From an uncultured Rhizobiaceae group bacterium (GTDB taxonomy: Bacteria; Pseudomonadota; Alphaproteobacteria; Rhizobiales; Rhizobiaceae): DNA of 64,000 bases. Under the pieces are notes generated by a model. The model saw only the letters and a program-made list of their open reading frames with translations, did not search any database and was not told the origin of the DNA. The DNA lies in assembly GCA_947501445.1 (NCBI GenBank), contig CANMVS010000001.1, positions 186,001 to 250,000 on the forward strand, given 5' to 3'. Positions 8,652-17,486 of this stretch are shown here, piece by piece (position 1 is the first letter of the stretch; each line of letters opens with the position of its first letter). A program made the position numbers and the translations under genes.

Positions 8652-9491
8652 ATGCCGCCTTTATCATTCACACACCAAAGTTTAACCAAATTGTTCCTCA
8701 TCTGGTCCGTTATATTGATGACACTTGGTCTGCCACAGGCGACCACTGCATCCGACGTAAGCATCAATCAGCGGCCTATCTTTGTCGGCATGGATTGGCA
8801 TTGGCAATTGCAGGGTGAGATAAAGGTGCCCGCTTCGGCGCGGCTGGTCGAACTTGATCTTTTTGATGTTCCCGAACAGATGATCCAGTCATTCAAAGAA
8901 AAGCAGATATTCGTATTGTGTTATTTTTCGGCCGGCACCTTTGAGGACTGGCGTGAAGACAGCGCCGGTGTTCCCGCCGAACACCTTGGCAACCCGATGG
9001 GGGACTGGGTGGGGGAAATCTGGTGGGATATTCGCCTGAACACAGTGCAATCGGTAATTTCTGCCCGACTGGATCTGGCGCGGGTAAAAGGCTGTGATGG
9101 CGTGGAAGCTGACAATATTGACGGGTATGATAACGACACAGGCCTCGACATCAGTCGGGACGACGCGTCGAATTTTATGATTTGGCTGGCCCGTGAAGCA
9201 CATCAACGCGAGTTATACATCGCCTTGAAAAATGCCGGGGAATTGTCTCGCGATATGGCCTTACATTTTGACCTGGCCGTCTCCGAACGATGTTTTGAGC
9301 TTGATTCCTGCACGTTATTGACCGCGTTCATTGACGCCGGAAAACCGGTGCTCAATGCAGAATACGATGAACAATACATACGCGATCCTGAATCAATATG
9401 TGCGCAATCACGGGCCATGGGCATATCAACACTGATACTGCCAATCGATCTGGATCACAGTTTCAGAATAAGTTGCGTGCAACAGGAATAA
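8652..9491 (+). CDS. Secreted GH114-type endo-alpha-1,4-polygalactosaminidase
   Basis: Glycoside hydrolase family 114 protein of 279 residues with an N-terminal signal peptide (hydrophobic stretch LFLIWSVILMTLG, cleavage near TTAS). Family landmarks: opening W-W motif (MDWHWQLQG), LCYFSAGTFEDWR, WWDIR, GCDGVEADNIDGY with the catalytic acidic cluster, and LKNAGEL. Characterised members hydrolyse galactosamine-rich exopolysaccharides outside the cell. The 184 bp before it (8468-8651) shows no gene. It is followed by an HDAC-like deacetylase on the same strand after 92 bp. Confidence 0.85.
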   Translation: MPPLSFTHQSLTKLFLIWSVILMTLGLPQATTASDVSINQRPIFVGMDWHWQLQGEIKVPASARLVELDLFDVPEQMIQSFKEKQIFVLCYFSAGTFEDWREDSAGVPAEHLGNPMGDWVGEIWWDIRLNTVQSVISARLDLARVKGCDGVEADNIDGYDNDTGLDISRDDASNFMIWLAREAHQRELYIALKNAGELSRDMALHFDLAVSERCFELDSCTLLTAFIDAGKPVLNAEYDEQYIRDPESICAQSRAMGISTLILPIDLDHSFRISCVQQE

Positions 9492-9583
9492 TTCAAGGCA
9501 CCCGGGATCATCACAGGATTTTTCGTGTGATCCATGCGCTCCCTGGTGTTTTCCAGCGGCGGCATTTGCTCTATACAGCAAGC

Positions 9584-10486
9584 ATGTCACTTCCCATTGT
9601 GCACCATCCAAACTACAACGCCCGCTTCACCCACAATCGCAGGTTCCCTGTCGGAAAGTTCCAAAGGCTCGCCGATATATTGCTGGAGGAAGGCCTGCCC
9701 GGTGCTGGCGGATTTCATATTCCAGATCCCGTAGAACCGCATATGGTCGCCCTTGCCCATGACCGCACTTACGTTGATCAGGTGCTGTCCGGGCAATTAC
9801 CGGACAAGATCGAAAGAGAAATTGGTTTTGCCATCAATGACATGTTGGCAATACGTGCCCGATGTGCATCCGGTGGGACACTGCATGCAGCCCGTCTCGC
9901 CCGCCAATACGGAATAGCCTGCAATACCGCCGGCGGCGGACATCATGCCAGATGGCGACATGGAGCTGGATACTGCGTGTTCAACGATGTGGCCATTGCC
10001 ACCCGCCAATTGCAATCCACTGCGGAGATTGACCGGGCGCTGGTTATCGACTGCGACGTTCATCAGGGGGATGGGACCGCCGACATTTTTCAAAGTGACC
10101 CTACCGTCTTCACTTTTTCCATTCATGCGCAAAAGAATTATCCGGTCCGCAAGGTCAAATCCGATCTTGATATTGGTCTTGCTGACGGCACAGGTGACAC
10201 GGGATACCTCAGTGAACTGAAAAACCATCTCCCGCAGATTATTCAGGCCCACCGACCCGACATTGTATTTTACAACGCGGGCGTTGACCCTCACCAGGAT
10301 GATCGCCTGGGACGACTGTCCCTCAGTGATGATGGTTTAACCGCGCGTGACCGCTTTGTGATCGGTACTGTGCGCGAAGCAGGACTTCCCATCACCTGTG
10401 TCGTTGGCGGTGGCTACTCAGATGACATAGAAACGCTTGCCCAGCGCCATGCCGGTACCTACCGGGTAGCAGCTGAATTTGTATAA
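9584..10486 (+). CDS. Histone deacetylase/AcuC family deacetylase (class IV-like)
   Basis: Arginase/HDAC-fold zinc hydrolase, 300 residues from MSLPIVHHPN. Visible active-site elements: GGGHHARW (His pair), the Zn-binding DCDVHQGDGTA with Asp and His, FNAGVDPHQDD-type loop (YNAGVDPHQDDRLGRLSLS), and the CVVGGGY end motif. The layout resembles HDAC11-like class IV enzymes. The frame opens at 9398, but the upstream part overlaps the GH114 gene and is not family-like. In bacteria such enzymes act on acetylated lysines, polyamines or small amides; the substrate here is unknown. Confidence 0.87.
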   Translation: MSLPIVHHPNYNARFTHNRRFPVGKFQRLADILLEEGLPGAGGFHIPDPVEPHMVALAHDRTYVDQVLSGQLPDKIEREIGFAINDMLAIRARCASGGTLHAARLARQYGIACNTAGGGHHARWRHGAGYCVFNDVAIATRQLQSTAEIDRALVIDCDVHQGDGTADIFQSDPTVFTFSIHAQKNYPVRKVKSDLDIGLADGTGDTGYLSELKNHLPQIIQAHRPDIVFYNAGVDPHQDDRLGRLSLSDDGLTARDRFVIGTVREAGLPITCVVGGGYSDDIETLAQRHAGTYRVAAEFV

Positions 10487-10577
10487 AACAACATGAGGTA
10501 TTGAATCCGGATCTGCGTATACACAGTTGAAAACGCAGCCTTTTCATACGCACTACGACGGGATCGTTGAACCCGTC

Positions 10578-11492
10578 TCATTCAGACCTGTCAGCTCTGT
10601 TGCCCCAATACCCGGCAAGGATTGCGCCTGATACATTGTGCCAGACACTGAATATGGCTCCTGGCAAGGCGGCAAGAGCAGAGAAATAATTCAATGCCAA
10701 TGCAACACTCAATCCCGAGTTCTGCATCCCCGTTTCGATAGAAATCGTGCGGCAGGTTTTGTGATCGAAACCGAGCGCTCTCGGTATCCAGAAACCCAAC
10801 AACAGACCGCATAAATTATGCATCATCACAGCGAGCACAATAACAAGGCCCGCCTCAGCAAGGTTGGCCTGATTAAGTGCAACGACAATGGCAATCGCCG
10901 CCAGGATGGCTGCGGTCGCAAGAACAGGTAAAAACCTCTTTATCCGTTCAACCTGGCGGCCAAACAGAGCATTGATCGTCACACCAAGCGCGATGGGAAT
11001 AAGCACGATACGAACCATACTGAGCAACATGCCACCCACATCAACGGGGACAGACTGTCCAACCAAAAGCCACGTGAGACCGGGCGTCATGAATACGGCA
11101 AACAGTGTGGATAATATCGTCAGACTTACAGACAGCGCAACATCAGCCCTGGCAAGATAACTCATGACGTTGGATGCCGTCCCGCCGGGGCTGCAACCCA
11201 GCAATACAAGACCAGCGATCAGCTCTGGCTGCAGTCTCAATCCGTGACCAATGGACAATGCCGCCAATGGCATGACCGTATATTGAAGCACAACGCCCAT
11301 GCCGATCAGTTTAGGCCTTTTCGCCACCCGCCGAAAATCCGCAGGTGTGAGGGTAAGCCCCATCGAAAACATGATGATCGTGAGCAATGGGACGATTAAT
11401 CCGCGATAGGGAGCGAATAATGCGGGCATTACATAGGCAACCGCAGACACAATGATCGCCAGCAAGGGAAAAATGAGTGCGGCTGGATGCAT
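10578..11492 (-). CDS. Bile acid:sodium symporter (BASS) family transporter
   Basis: Inner-membrane protein of about 304 residues with roughly ten helices. Family motifs: MFSMGLTLTPADF, LLGCSPGGTASNVMSYLARAD and the crossover helix IETGMQNSGLSVALA. Bacterial BASS proteins import organic anions such as bile acids, pantoate, pyruvate or keto acids with sodium. The ATG at 11492 is preferred over 11498 because GGAG is then 9 bases upstream. It is convergent with the HDAC-like gene and faces no obvious partner. Confidence 0.9.
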   Translation of the reverse strand: MHPAALIFPLLAIIVSAVAYVMPALFAPYRGLIVPLLTIIMFSMGLTLTPADFRRVAKRPKLIGMGVVLQYTVMPLAALSIGHGLRLQPELIAGLVLLGCSPGGTASNVMSYLARADVALSVSLTILSTLFAVFMTPGLTWLLVGQSVPVDVGGMLLSMVRIVLIPIALGVTINALFGRQVERIKRFLPVLATAAILAAIAIVVALNQANLAEAGLVIVLAVMMHNLCGLLLGFWIPRALGFDHKTCRTISIETGMQNSGLSVALALNYFSALAALPGAIFSVWHNVSGAILAGYWGNRADRSE

Positions 11493-11555
11493 AGACATTC
11501 ACTCCGGGATTGAAACTGCTGATCTTGCTGATGGGGGCTGCAGGCAGTGCATCAT

Positions 11556-11981
11556 TTAATCAGTATCAACAAGCTTTACCCGTTCTGACAAAGGCACAGA
11601 CACAATTGCTTCTACAGCCTTTTTGTGAACAACCAGAACAAGTTCTGATGAAAGGTCTGCGAGCGCAGCAAGCCGCGTATCGACGGCTGCCTGATCAATT
11701 TCCGGCTGGGCAAGCAATCGTCTCAGGTCCGCGTAGTTTTGATGACGTTGCTGAACGATTTGTCTGTAGGTGGGATCAAGCGAATCCAGTTTTTCAATAA
11801 TCTGCTCGCGATATGGATCATCCAGATTGCGAGTCAGATGTTTGCCGACACCACGCAAAATTCCGCCGCGTTGCTTGTTTTGCGCGCCGTCGATCATTTT
11901 CGTGGCGCCATAACCGATGAAAAATGCGTTCGCAGCCAACGATGCGAACAGAATTACAAGCAATATGCGTTGTCTGCTCAT
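11556..11981 (-). CDS. Periplasmic heavy-metal sensor/Metal_resist-like protein
   Basis: 141-residue protein with one N-terminal membrane anchor (ILLVILFASLAANAFFIGYGA) and a helical periplasmic part (RNLDDPYREQIIEKLDSLDPTYRQIVQQR). This resembles the PF13801 Metal_resist/CnrX-Spy-like group of periplasmic helical hairpin sensors and chaperones. It is the last gene behind the ECF sigma factor and the 143-codon membrane protein, which fits a membrane sensor module. Metal ligands are not evident, so a general envelope-stress role is equally possible. Confidence 0.72.
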   Translation of the reverse strand: MSRQRILLVILFASLAANAFFIGYGATKMIDGAQNKQRGGILRGVGKHLTRNLDDPYREQIIEKLDSLDPTYRQIVQQRHQNYADLRRLLAQPEIDQAAVDTRLAALADLSSELVLVVHKKAVEAIVSVPLSERVKLVDTD

Positions 11982-11993
11982 GATCCGTTTTTC

Positions 11994-12416
11994 CTATCTT
12001 GCTGCAAGGCTGAACAACAGCTGATCCTGCGGATCTGCCTGTGTACCGGCAAAATCCGGTCCCAATTCACCGACACCAACACCCAGAAGACAGGCAAATA
12101 TCAAACTCGCCGCTATGCGGGACATCATCGGCGCTGAAAACAACCGGCGCCTTTGACCCTGCGGGGCTATCTGCTTCAAAATATTGGCCTGCATTCGTTC
12201 TGCGGATCGGGTCATTGTCTGATCCGCTTCCAGATTGCGCGCATATCCGTTGAGCGCCTGATCCAATTTCCGCGCGCGATCCAATGATTGCCTGAACACA
12301 GGGTCGCACATCGCCAGCGTACGCGCCTGTTGTGCAGCGTCCTTTTGCGGCCACTGTTCGAGATCCGCACCATTCACATCCAGGAGTTCTTCCAGAGACT
12401 CAGGTGTGTGTTGCAT
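11994..12416 (-). CDS. Putative anti-sigma-type single-pass membrane protein
   Basis: About 140 residues. The N-terminal cytoplasmic part is charged (ESLEELLDVNGADLEQWPQ), followed by one membrane segment (MSRIAASLIFACLLGVGVG) and a short periplasmic tail. No database family is recognised by eye. It overlaps the end of the ECF sigma gene by 17 bp and is followed by the Metal_resist-like gene. Position and topology suggest an anti-sigma factor. The ATG at 12416 has an AAGG at good spacing; a GTG at 12425 is possible. Confidence 0.65.
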   Translation of the reverse strand: MQHTPESLEELLDVNGADLEQWPQKDAAQQARTLAMCDPVFRQSLDRARKLDQALNGYARNLEADQTMTRSAERMQANILKQIAPQGQRRRLFSAPMMSRIAASLIFACLLGVGVGELGPDFAGTQADPQDQLLFSLAAR

Positions 12417-12999
12417 TGTTTTCACCTTTCCGTTTCCCCGTTTCCTCAGCTTCCATACGTTGCCTCAATGCTCGTCTTGCTCTGGCCAGCAGTGATGAAT
12501 AGGCTTCCGTTTCCATACCCATGATTTTGGCTGCCTGTTGATGCGTTGTGCTGTCAAAGTGGGCCAATACAAGCGCTGCGCGCTGACGCGGTGACATACG
12601 GGCAAGATGCCTGTGTACCCAATCGCGATCTTGCCGACTGGCCAGGACATCGTCAGCCCTTGCAGCGGTATCAACCAGGACATCCAGGTCCACATCACCA
12701 GCCTGAAATTTGTTGCGCCGCTGTGCATCAATCGCTTTTCGCGTCACGACAGTTTTCAGGAACGCATTAATCGTCGATTTGGGTTGCCAATCCGGCGCCA
12801 GTTGCCAAAGCTGCAGCAGACTATCCTGCACAATATCTTCTGCTTCATCACGCCTCCCGCAAATAGCCAAAGCCGCAGCGATCATCCTGTTGCTGTACTG
12901 TTTCATGATCTGATTGAATGCGTGGACATCGCCTGAACCCACCTGGCGCATGCGCTCGCCATCGACGCGAACCATATTTTCCAGATTTTCAGATGACAT
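12400..12999 (-). CDS. ECF-type RNA polymerase sigma factor
   Basis: Sigma-70 family ECF protein, 199 residues. Region 2 is seen in HAFNQIMKQYSNRMIAAALAI and GRRDEAEDIVQDSLLQLWQ; region 4 in LARMSPRQRAALVLAHFD and HQQAAKIMGMETEAYSSLLARARRAL. It lies about 90 bp downstream of the RND permease gene on the same strand, with its putative anti-sigma factor overlapping its 3' end. It probably directs an envelope or metal stress response. Confidence 0.9.
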   Translation of the reverse strand: MSSENLENMVRVDGERMRQVGSGDVHAFNQIMKQYSNRMIAAALAICGRRDEAEDIVQDSLLQLWQLAPDWQPKSTINAFLKTVVTRKAIDAQRRNKFQAGDVDLDVLVDTAARADDVLASRQDRDWVHRHLARMSPRQRAALVLAHFDSTTHQQAAKIMGMETEAYSSLLARARRALRQRMEAEETGKRKGENNATHT

Positions 13000-13089
13000 G
13001 GATGCTGTCCGATCGCCGCGTCCTTCGCCAGATCACGCTAGAGCATGTCATTTTGGAATGGAAGCGGTTGACCGGAGCGATTCACACTT

Positions 13090-16000
13090 TCAATGCACTG
13101 GAGACTCCTTTGCACCTTGTTCAAGTTCCTTGATCAGCAGATCTTCATCAGCTTTGCGCGAGTTGGACAGGCCAGCCAGCAGATTGTAGGCAACGGGTGT
13201 CAAGAACAGCGTCGACACGGTTGCAAACCCGAGACCACCGGCAATAGTCCACCCCAGCGCCGAGCGGGACTCGGCCCCCGCGCCAAAGGCAAGGATAAGC
13301 GGCAAGCTGCCAAAGATTGTTGACAGCATTGTCATCATCACGGGACGCAAACGGCGCATGCAGGCCGTTTCGATGGCATCACGAACCTCAAGTCCCTCTT
13401 CACGCAGCTGATTGGCAAATTCGACAATCAAAATGCCGTTTTTGGCCATGATTCCGACCAGCAGAATAATACCGATCTGACTGTAGACATTCAGTGTTCC
13501 ACCGGTGAGACCAATTGCGACCACGGCAGCGGCCACTCCAACCGGCACTGTTGCCAAAATGATGATGGAGCTGACAAAACTCTCAAACTGCGCCGCCAGC
13601 ACCAAAAACACCACGACAATGGCAAATATGAACACAAGCCCCATGCCTGATGATGTTTCTTCGAGCAGCGCCGCTTCCGCCAACAGCACGATTTCGGTGC
13701 CCGGCGGCAATACCTCCTGTCCGGTTTGCCGCAGGTCCTGCACGGCCTGCTCAATGCTGTATCCCTCGCTCAACGGCACACTGATAGGCACGGCCCGCAT
13801 TTGCGCTTCCCGGGTCAATTGCGGCGCAACAGCTGTTTCCTCAATTGTAATAACCGTTGAAAGAGGCATCATGTTTCCGTCCGCCGTTCTGACAAACAGA
13901 TTTTCCAGATCACCGGTATCATTGAGCGGCTGCCCACCCAAAGCCATCATGACCGGCACCGCGACATCACCCTCGTGAATCTCGGCTATTTCGGTACCAT
14001 CCAGTGCCATGCGAACAAAGGAGGCCGCATCATCAAGGCTTATGCCCAGTTCCCGTGCTCTGTCACGGTCCATCCTGACCGTCAGTTCGGCCTGCGTCGT
14101 GTCATAGCCGATATCGAAATTTCCCAGCCCCTCATAACGCTCCTCCATGGTGCGTGTTAGCGTTTGAGCCGCGTCTGACAAAACAGTATAATCAGACCCC
14201 GTCAGAGCGAAGCGCAAACCGGATCCACCGCCGCGAATACCCAGCGTATTGGGTTGCCGGGCGAAGGCCGTCACGCCAACAATTTCGGCAATTTGTGCAT
14301 TAACATCGCGGACGATCTGCGCCTGGCTTCGCTCGCGTTCTTCCCATGGAACCAAACGCAATATGATAAAACCGGTGTTGGAGGAACGGGTGCCAACAAC
14401 ACTGAAAATGGATTCAACCTCTCCCTTTTCCATCAGTTCCTGGCCAATCGCCTCAAGTTGCCGCATCTTGGCATTGGAATATTCCAGATCACTGCCCTGG
14501 GGCAATTTTACGCTGATGGGTATGCTGCCACGATCCTCTCGCGGAGTTATCTCCTGCGGCAACGATGTAAACAGGCTGTAGGAAAATCCGGAAAAGATGA
14601 TGCTCAACACGATGACCAGCATGGGCGTAGCAAGCGCCGCGCGCAGCAAAGTGCTGTAAAGCGACGAGAACGTATGTCCAATTTTGTCAATTAAGCCAAT
14701 CTGGTTTTTTGGTTTTGCGTTCTCGACAAAACGTGATGCCAGCATGGGCACCAGCGTCAACGCCACAAAGGACGATATCGCCACGGCGATTGCCAATACA
14801 AAGCCAAATTCCGAGAACAACTGCCCAACAGTACCTGGCAAAAATGATATGGGAATGAAGACTGCCGCCAGCGTTGCCGTCGTTGCTATAACGGCAAAAA
14901 AGACTTCTCGTGTTCCACGGATCGAAGCGGCGCGTGCGCCCTCTCCCCGGTTGCGCCGACTGACAATATTCTCCAACACGACAATTGCATCATCAACCAC
15001 CATCCCGGTTGCCAGCAGGAGCGCAAGCAACGTCAAAATATTCAGGGAAAATCCGACAAGCCAGATTGTGGCCACGGTCCCGATCAAAGCGACAGGAATT
15101 GTCACGGCAGGTATCAGCGTTGCAGCAAAAGAACGCAGGAACAGAAAAATGACAAGAATAACAATGAACGTCGAAATCAACAGAGATTCCAGCACTTCCT
15201 CAATGGCCGCGCCAATAAACACACCATCATCTGATGTCACATTTAACGACACATCATCGGGAAGTGTCGGTTGAATGTCTTCAACGGCCTGCGCCACACC
15301 CTTTGATATCTCAAGTGTATTGGATTGTGCCTGTCTGATGATGTTAAGGCCAACCCCGGTCTTGCCATCAGCGCGCAAATAGGATGTGCGGTCATCAGGC
15401 CCGTAACTGACATAGGCAATATCACCGACGCGGGTATCACCATCAATCCGCAGCTGTGCAATATCATCGACCGACTTGACGTTCATATCGGTTCTGACCA
15501 GAATCTCGCTGCTGCCGCTTGCCATTGATCCTGCCGGGTTCTGGCCCGTGACACGCACAATTGCATCTTCAACAGCCGCCGGTGATATGCCTCTGCTGGC
15601 CAGCGACATCATATTCAGGTCGATTTTGAATACCGGTTGACGGTCACCATAGATCGTTACGCTGGCGACACCAGGCACAGCCGATAATCGGTCAACAATC
15701 TGATTTTCAACGATTTGGGTCAGTGTTTCAATCGGCAGTCGATCCGTCGTAACCGCCAGTCGCATAATCGGATCATCGTCGTCATTGGCTTTTACCACAA
15801 CCGGTGTATCAGCGGTCTCAGGCAACTTGCGGGATTCGGTACTCACAGCATCGCGCAAATCGGTTGCTGCGGTATCGATATCCACCGATGCAGAAAACTC
15901 GACCGTGATACGGCTCATGCCGTAGCTCGAGGTCGAAGAGATTGACGACACACCGGGAGTGCGCGCTGCAGCCGCTTCCAGTACCGATGTTACACCCGTG

Positions 16001-16203
16001 TCCACCGTCTCCGGCGTAGCGCCGGAATAAACCGTGCGAATTGTAACCACCGGCCGGTCGGTGCTTGGAAGTTCACGAATTTCGACGGCAAAAATTGCTG
16101 CCAGACCCGCGATAATAACCAACAGGTTCATCACGATGGCAAAGACGGGCCTGCGCACGCAAAACGCCGGTAGTCCTTTCAGCTCTTCTGATATACGAGA
16201 CAT
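13090..16203 (-). CDS. RND efflux transporter inner-membrane permease (HAE1 type)
   Basis: 1037-residue resistance-nodulation-division pump. It opens with FCVRRPVFAIVMNLLVIIAG, has two large periplasmic loops, the helix-4 motif LALLLATGMVVDDAIVVLENI with proton-relay aspartates, and a second half with VGIMAKNGILIVEFANQLREEG. That is the normal AcrB/MexF-like layout of 12 helices. The ATG at 16203 is chosen; the frame also offers a GTG at 16209. It starts 12 bp after the adaptor gene. Exports lipophilic toxic compounds; the substrate range cannot be read. Confidence 0.95.
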   Translation of the reverse strand: MSRISEELKGLPAFCVRRPVFAIVMNLLVIIAGLAAIFAVEIRELPSTDRPVVTIRTVYSGATPETVDTGVTSVLEAAAARTPGVSSISSTSSYGMSRITVEFSASVDIDTAATDLRDAVSTESRKLPETADTPVVVKANDDDDPIMRLAVTTDRLPIETLTQIVENQIVDRLSAVPGVASVTIYGDRQPVFKIDLNMMSLASRGISPAAVEDAIVRVTGQNPAGSMASGSSEILVRTDMNVKSVDDIAQLRIDGDTRVGDIAYVSYGPDDRTSYLRADGKTGVGLNIIRQAQSNTLEISKGVAQAVEDIQPTLPDDVSLNVTSDDGVFIGAAIEEVLESLLISTFIVILVIFLFLRSFAATLIPAVTIPVALIGTVATIWLVGFSLNILTLLALLLATGMVVDDAIVVLENIVSRRNRGEGARAASIRGTREVFFAVIATTATLAAVFIPISFLPGTVGQLFSEFGFVLAIAVAISSFVALTLVPMLASRFVENAKPKNQIGLIDKIGHTFSSLYSTLLRAALATPMLVIVLSIIFSGFSYSLFTSLPQEITPREDRGSIPISVKLPQGSDLEYSNAKMRQLEAIGQELMEKGEVESIFSVVGTRSSNTGFIILRLVPWEERERSQAQIVRDVNAQIAEIVGVTAFARQPNTLGIRGGGSGLRFALTGSDYTVLSDAAQTLTRTMEERYEGLGNFDIGYDTTQAELTVRMDRDRARELGISLDDAASFVRMALDGTEIAEIHEGDVAVPVMMALGGQPLNDTGDLENLFVRTADGNMMPLSTVITIEETAVAPQLTREAQMRAVPISVPLSEGYSIEQAVQDLRQTGQEVLPPGTEIVLLAEAALLEETSSGMGLVFIFAIVVVFLVLAAQFESFVSSIIILATVPVGVAAAVVAIGLTGGTLNVYSQIGIILLVGIMAKNGILIVEFANQLREEGLEVRDAIETACMRRLRPVMMTMLSTIFGSLPLILAFGAGAESRSALGWTIAGGLGFATVSTLFLTPVAYNLLAGLSNSRKADEDLLIKELEQGAKESPVH

Positions 16204-16214
16204 ATGCACACGCC

Positions 16215-17369
16215 CTAATTGACTGATGGCACAGCACTGGCGGGTGCCTGCTGCTGGTCTGTCTGCAACGAATCTGCCGTGCGCAGGGCCTGCCCCTGTC
16301 GAACCGATTGCGTACCATCGCTCACAACCCTGTCGCCAACACCAATATCTCCAGAGATCAATACGCGATCCGCCTGTCTGGAAATGATGGTGATATCGGT
16401 GCGTGTGGCTTCGGATTCCTCAAACGTCCATACATAGGGTCCATTGCTGTCCCATTGAATGGCCAACGATGGTACGGCAGAATATTCACTTCCTGTAAAA
16501 TAAAGTGTCACTTCAAATGACATGCCGGGTCGAATGAGGTCATCCGCATTGTCGATACGGCCTTGAATTGTCAGCGTCCTTGAGGTCGCATCTATGCGGC
16601 TGTCCATTCCCTCAACTTCACCTTTGAGCACCTGCCCGGGTATCGCTGGAGAGACAAGTGACATTTCGTTTCCTGGGCTGATAAGATTGGCAAATCGCTC
16701 CGGCACACGAAATTCGATCAAAAGGCTCTTTCTGTCATCAAGGGTGGTTACCGCATCGGCTGTTGAGATCGTGTCGCCCACACCAATGTCAATCAATCCA
16801 ATTTCACCTGAAAAGGGCGCCACAATCAAACGGCGACGCAAGGCGTCCTGCGCTTCACTGAGATCCAGCCGTGCTTTGACCAGCTCGGATTGGGCGTCAT
16901 TGAGTTGTACACTTGAGACCGCATTGGACGTGGCCAGCGTTCGGTAGCGCTCAACCTGCGCCTCTGCATCCTCGACAGAAAGTTGAGCCCGTTCCACAGC
17001 AAAGACCTGTAGTTGATCGTCAAGCCGGGCGATCACATCACCTTCTTCAACGCGCTGTCCTGCCACCACAGGCAATTCAGTCACCCGTCCGCTTGTTTCA
17101 GGATAGAGAGTCGTTCTGGCTATGGCCTGCGCTGTTCCAACGGATTTGACACGATTGTCACTGGTTACCAGTTCGACTTCGCTCAAGGCCACCAGTGGCG
17201 CGGGGCGACCGCCACCATAGGATCGCGCTGTCGCCTCGTTCCCGGTCGATAGGCCCAACTGCGCGCCAAAAGGCATCATGGACGGCGCGAAAAACACCAG
17301 TCCGGCACCAACCCCCATCACTATGATCAGCGAATATAAAGCCTGCTTCCAGAACACCATCAATCCCAT
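16215..17369 (-). CDS. RND efflux periplasmic adaptor (membrane fusion protein)
   Basis: 384-residue HlyD/MexA-type adaptor. An N-terminal anchor (ALYSLIIVMGVGAGLVFF) is followed by a lipoyl half (VTELPVVAGQRVEEGDVIARLDD), an alpha-hairpin (residues about 120-170, VERAQLSVEDAEAQVERY), a second lipoyl half (RLIVAPFSGEIGLIDIGVGD) and beta-barrel domains. It forms an operon with the RND permease 12 bp downstream. No outer-membrane channel gene is in the window, so the pump probably borrows a TolC-type protein. Confidence 0.93.
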   Translation of the reverse strand: MGLMVFWKQALYSLIIVMGVGAGLVFFAPSMMPFGAQLGLSTGNEATARSYGGGRPAPLVALSEVELVTSDNRVKSVGTAQAIARTTLYPETSGRVTELPVVAGQRVEEGDVIARLDDQLQVFAVERAQLSVEDAEAQVERYRTLATSNAVSSVQLNDAQSELVKARLDLSEAQDALRRRLIVAPFSGEIGLIDIGVGDTISTADAVTTLDDRKSLLIEFRVPERFANLISPGNEMSLVSPAIPGQVLKGEVEGMDSRIDATSRTLTIQGRIDNADDLIRPGMSFEVTLYFTGSEYSAVPSLAIQWDSNGPYVWTFEESEATRTDITIISRQADRVLISGDIGVGDRVVSDGTQSVRQGQALRTADSLQTDQQQAPASAVPSVN

Positions 17370-17486
17370 CCAATATCGGTCATCGTGAATTGTAAACGAA
17401 TGGAAAGGTTAATCTGGTCGGTGCTGGCACATTAAAGTTTCGTAATGTTTGCACTCCATCCGTGGGAACAGGTATTTTGCTGCCCG

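Noticed and set aside
13035-13085. Short palindromic stretch (CGGTTGACCG and flanks) between the RND and sigma genes, resembling rhizobial repeat elements
   Set aside because: Only one copy seen and pairing is weak, so no repeat is claimed.
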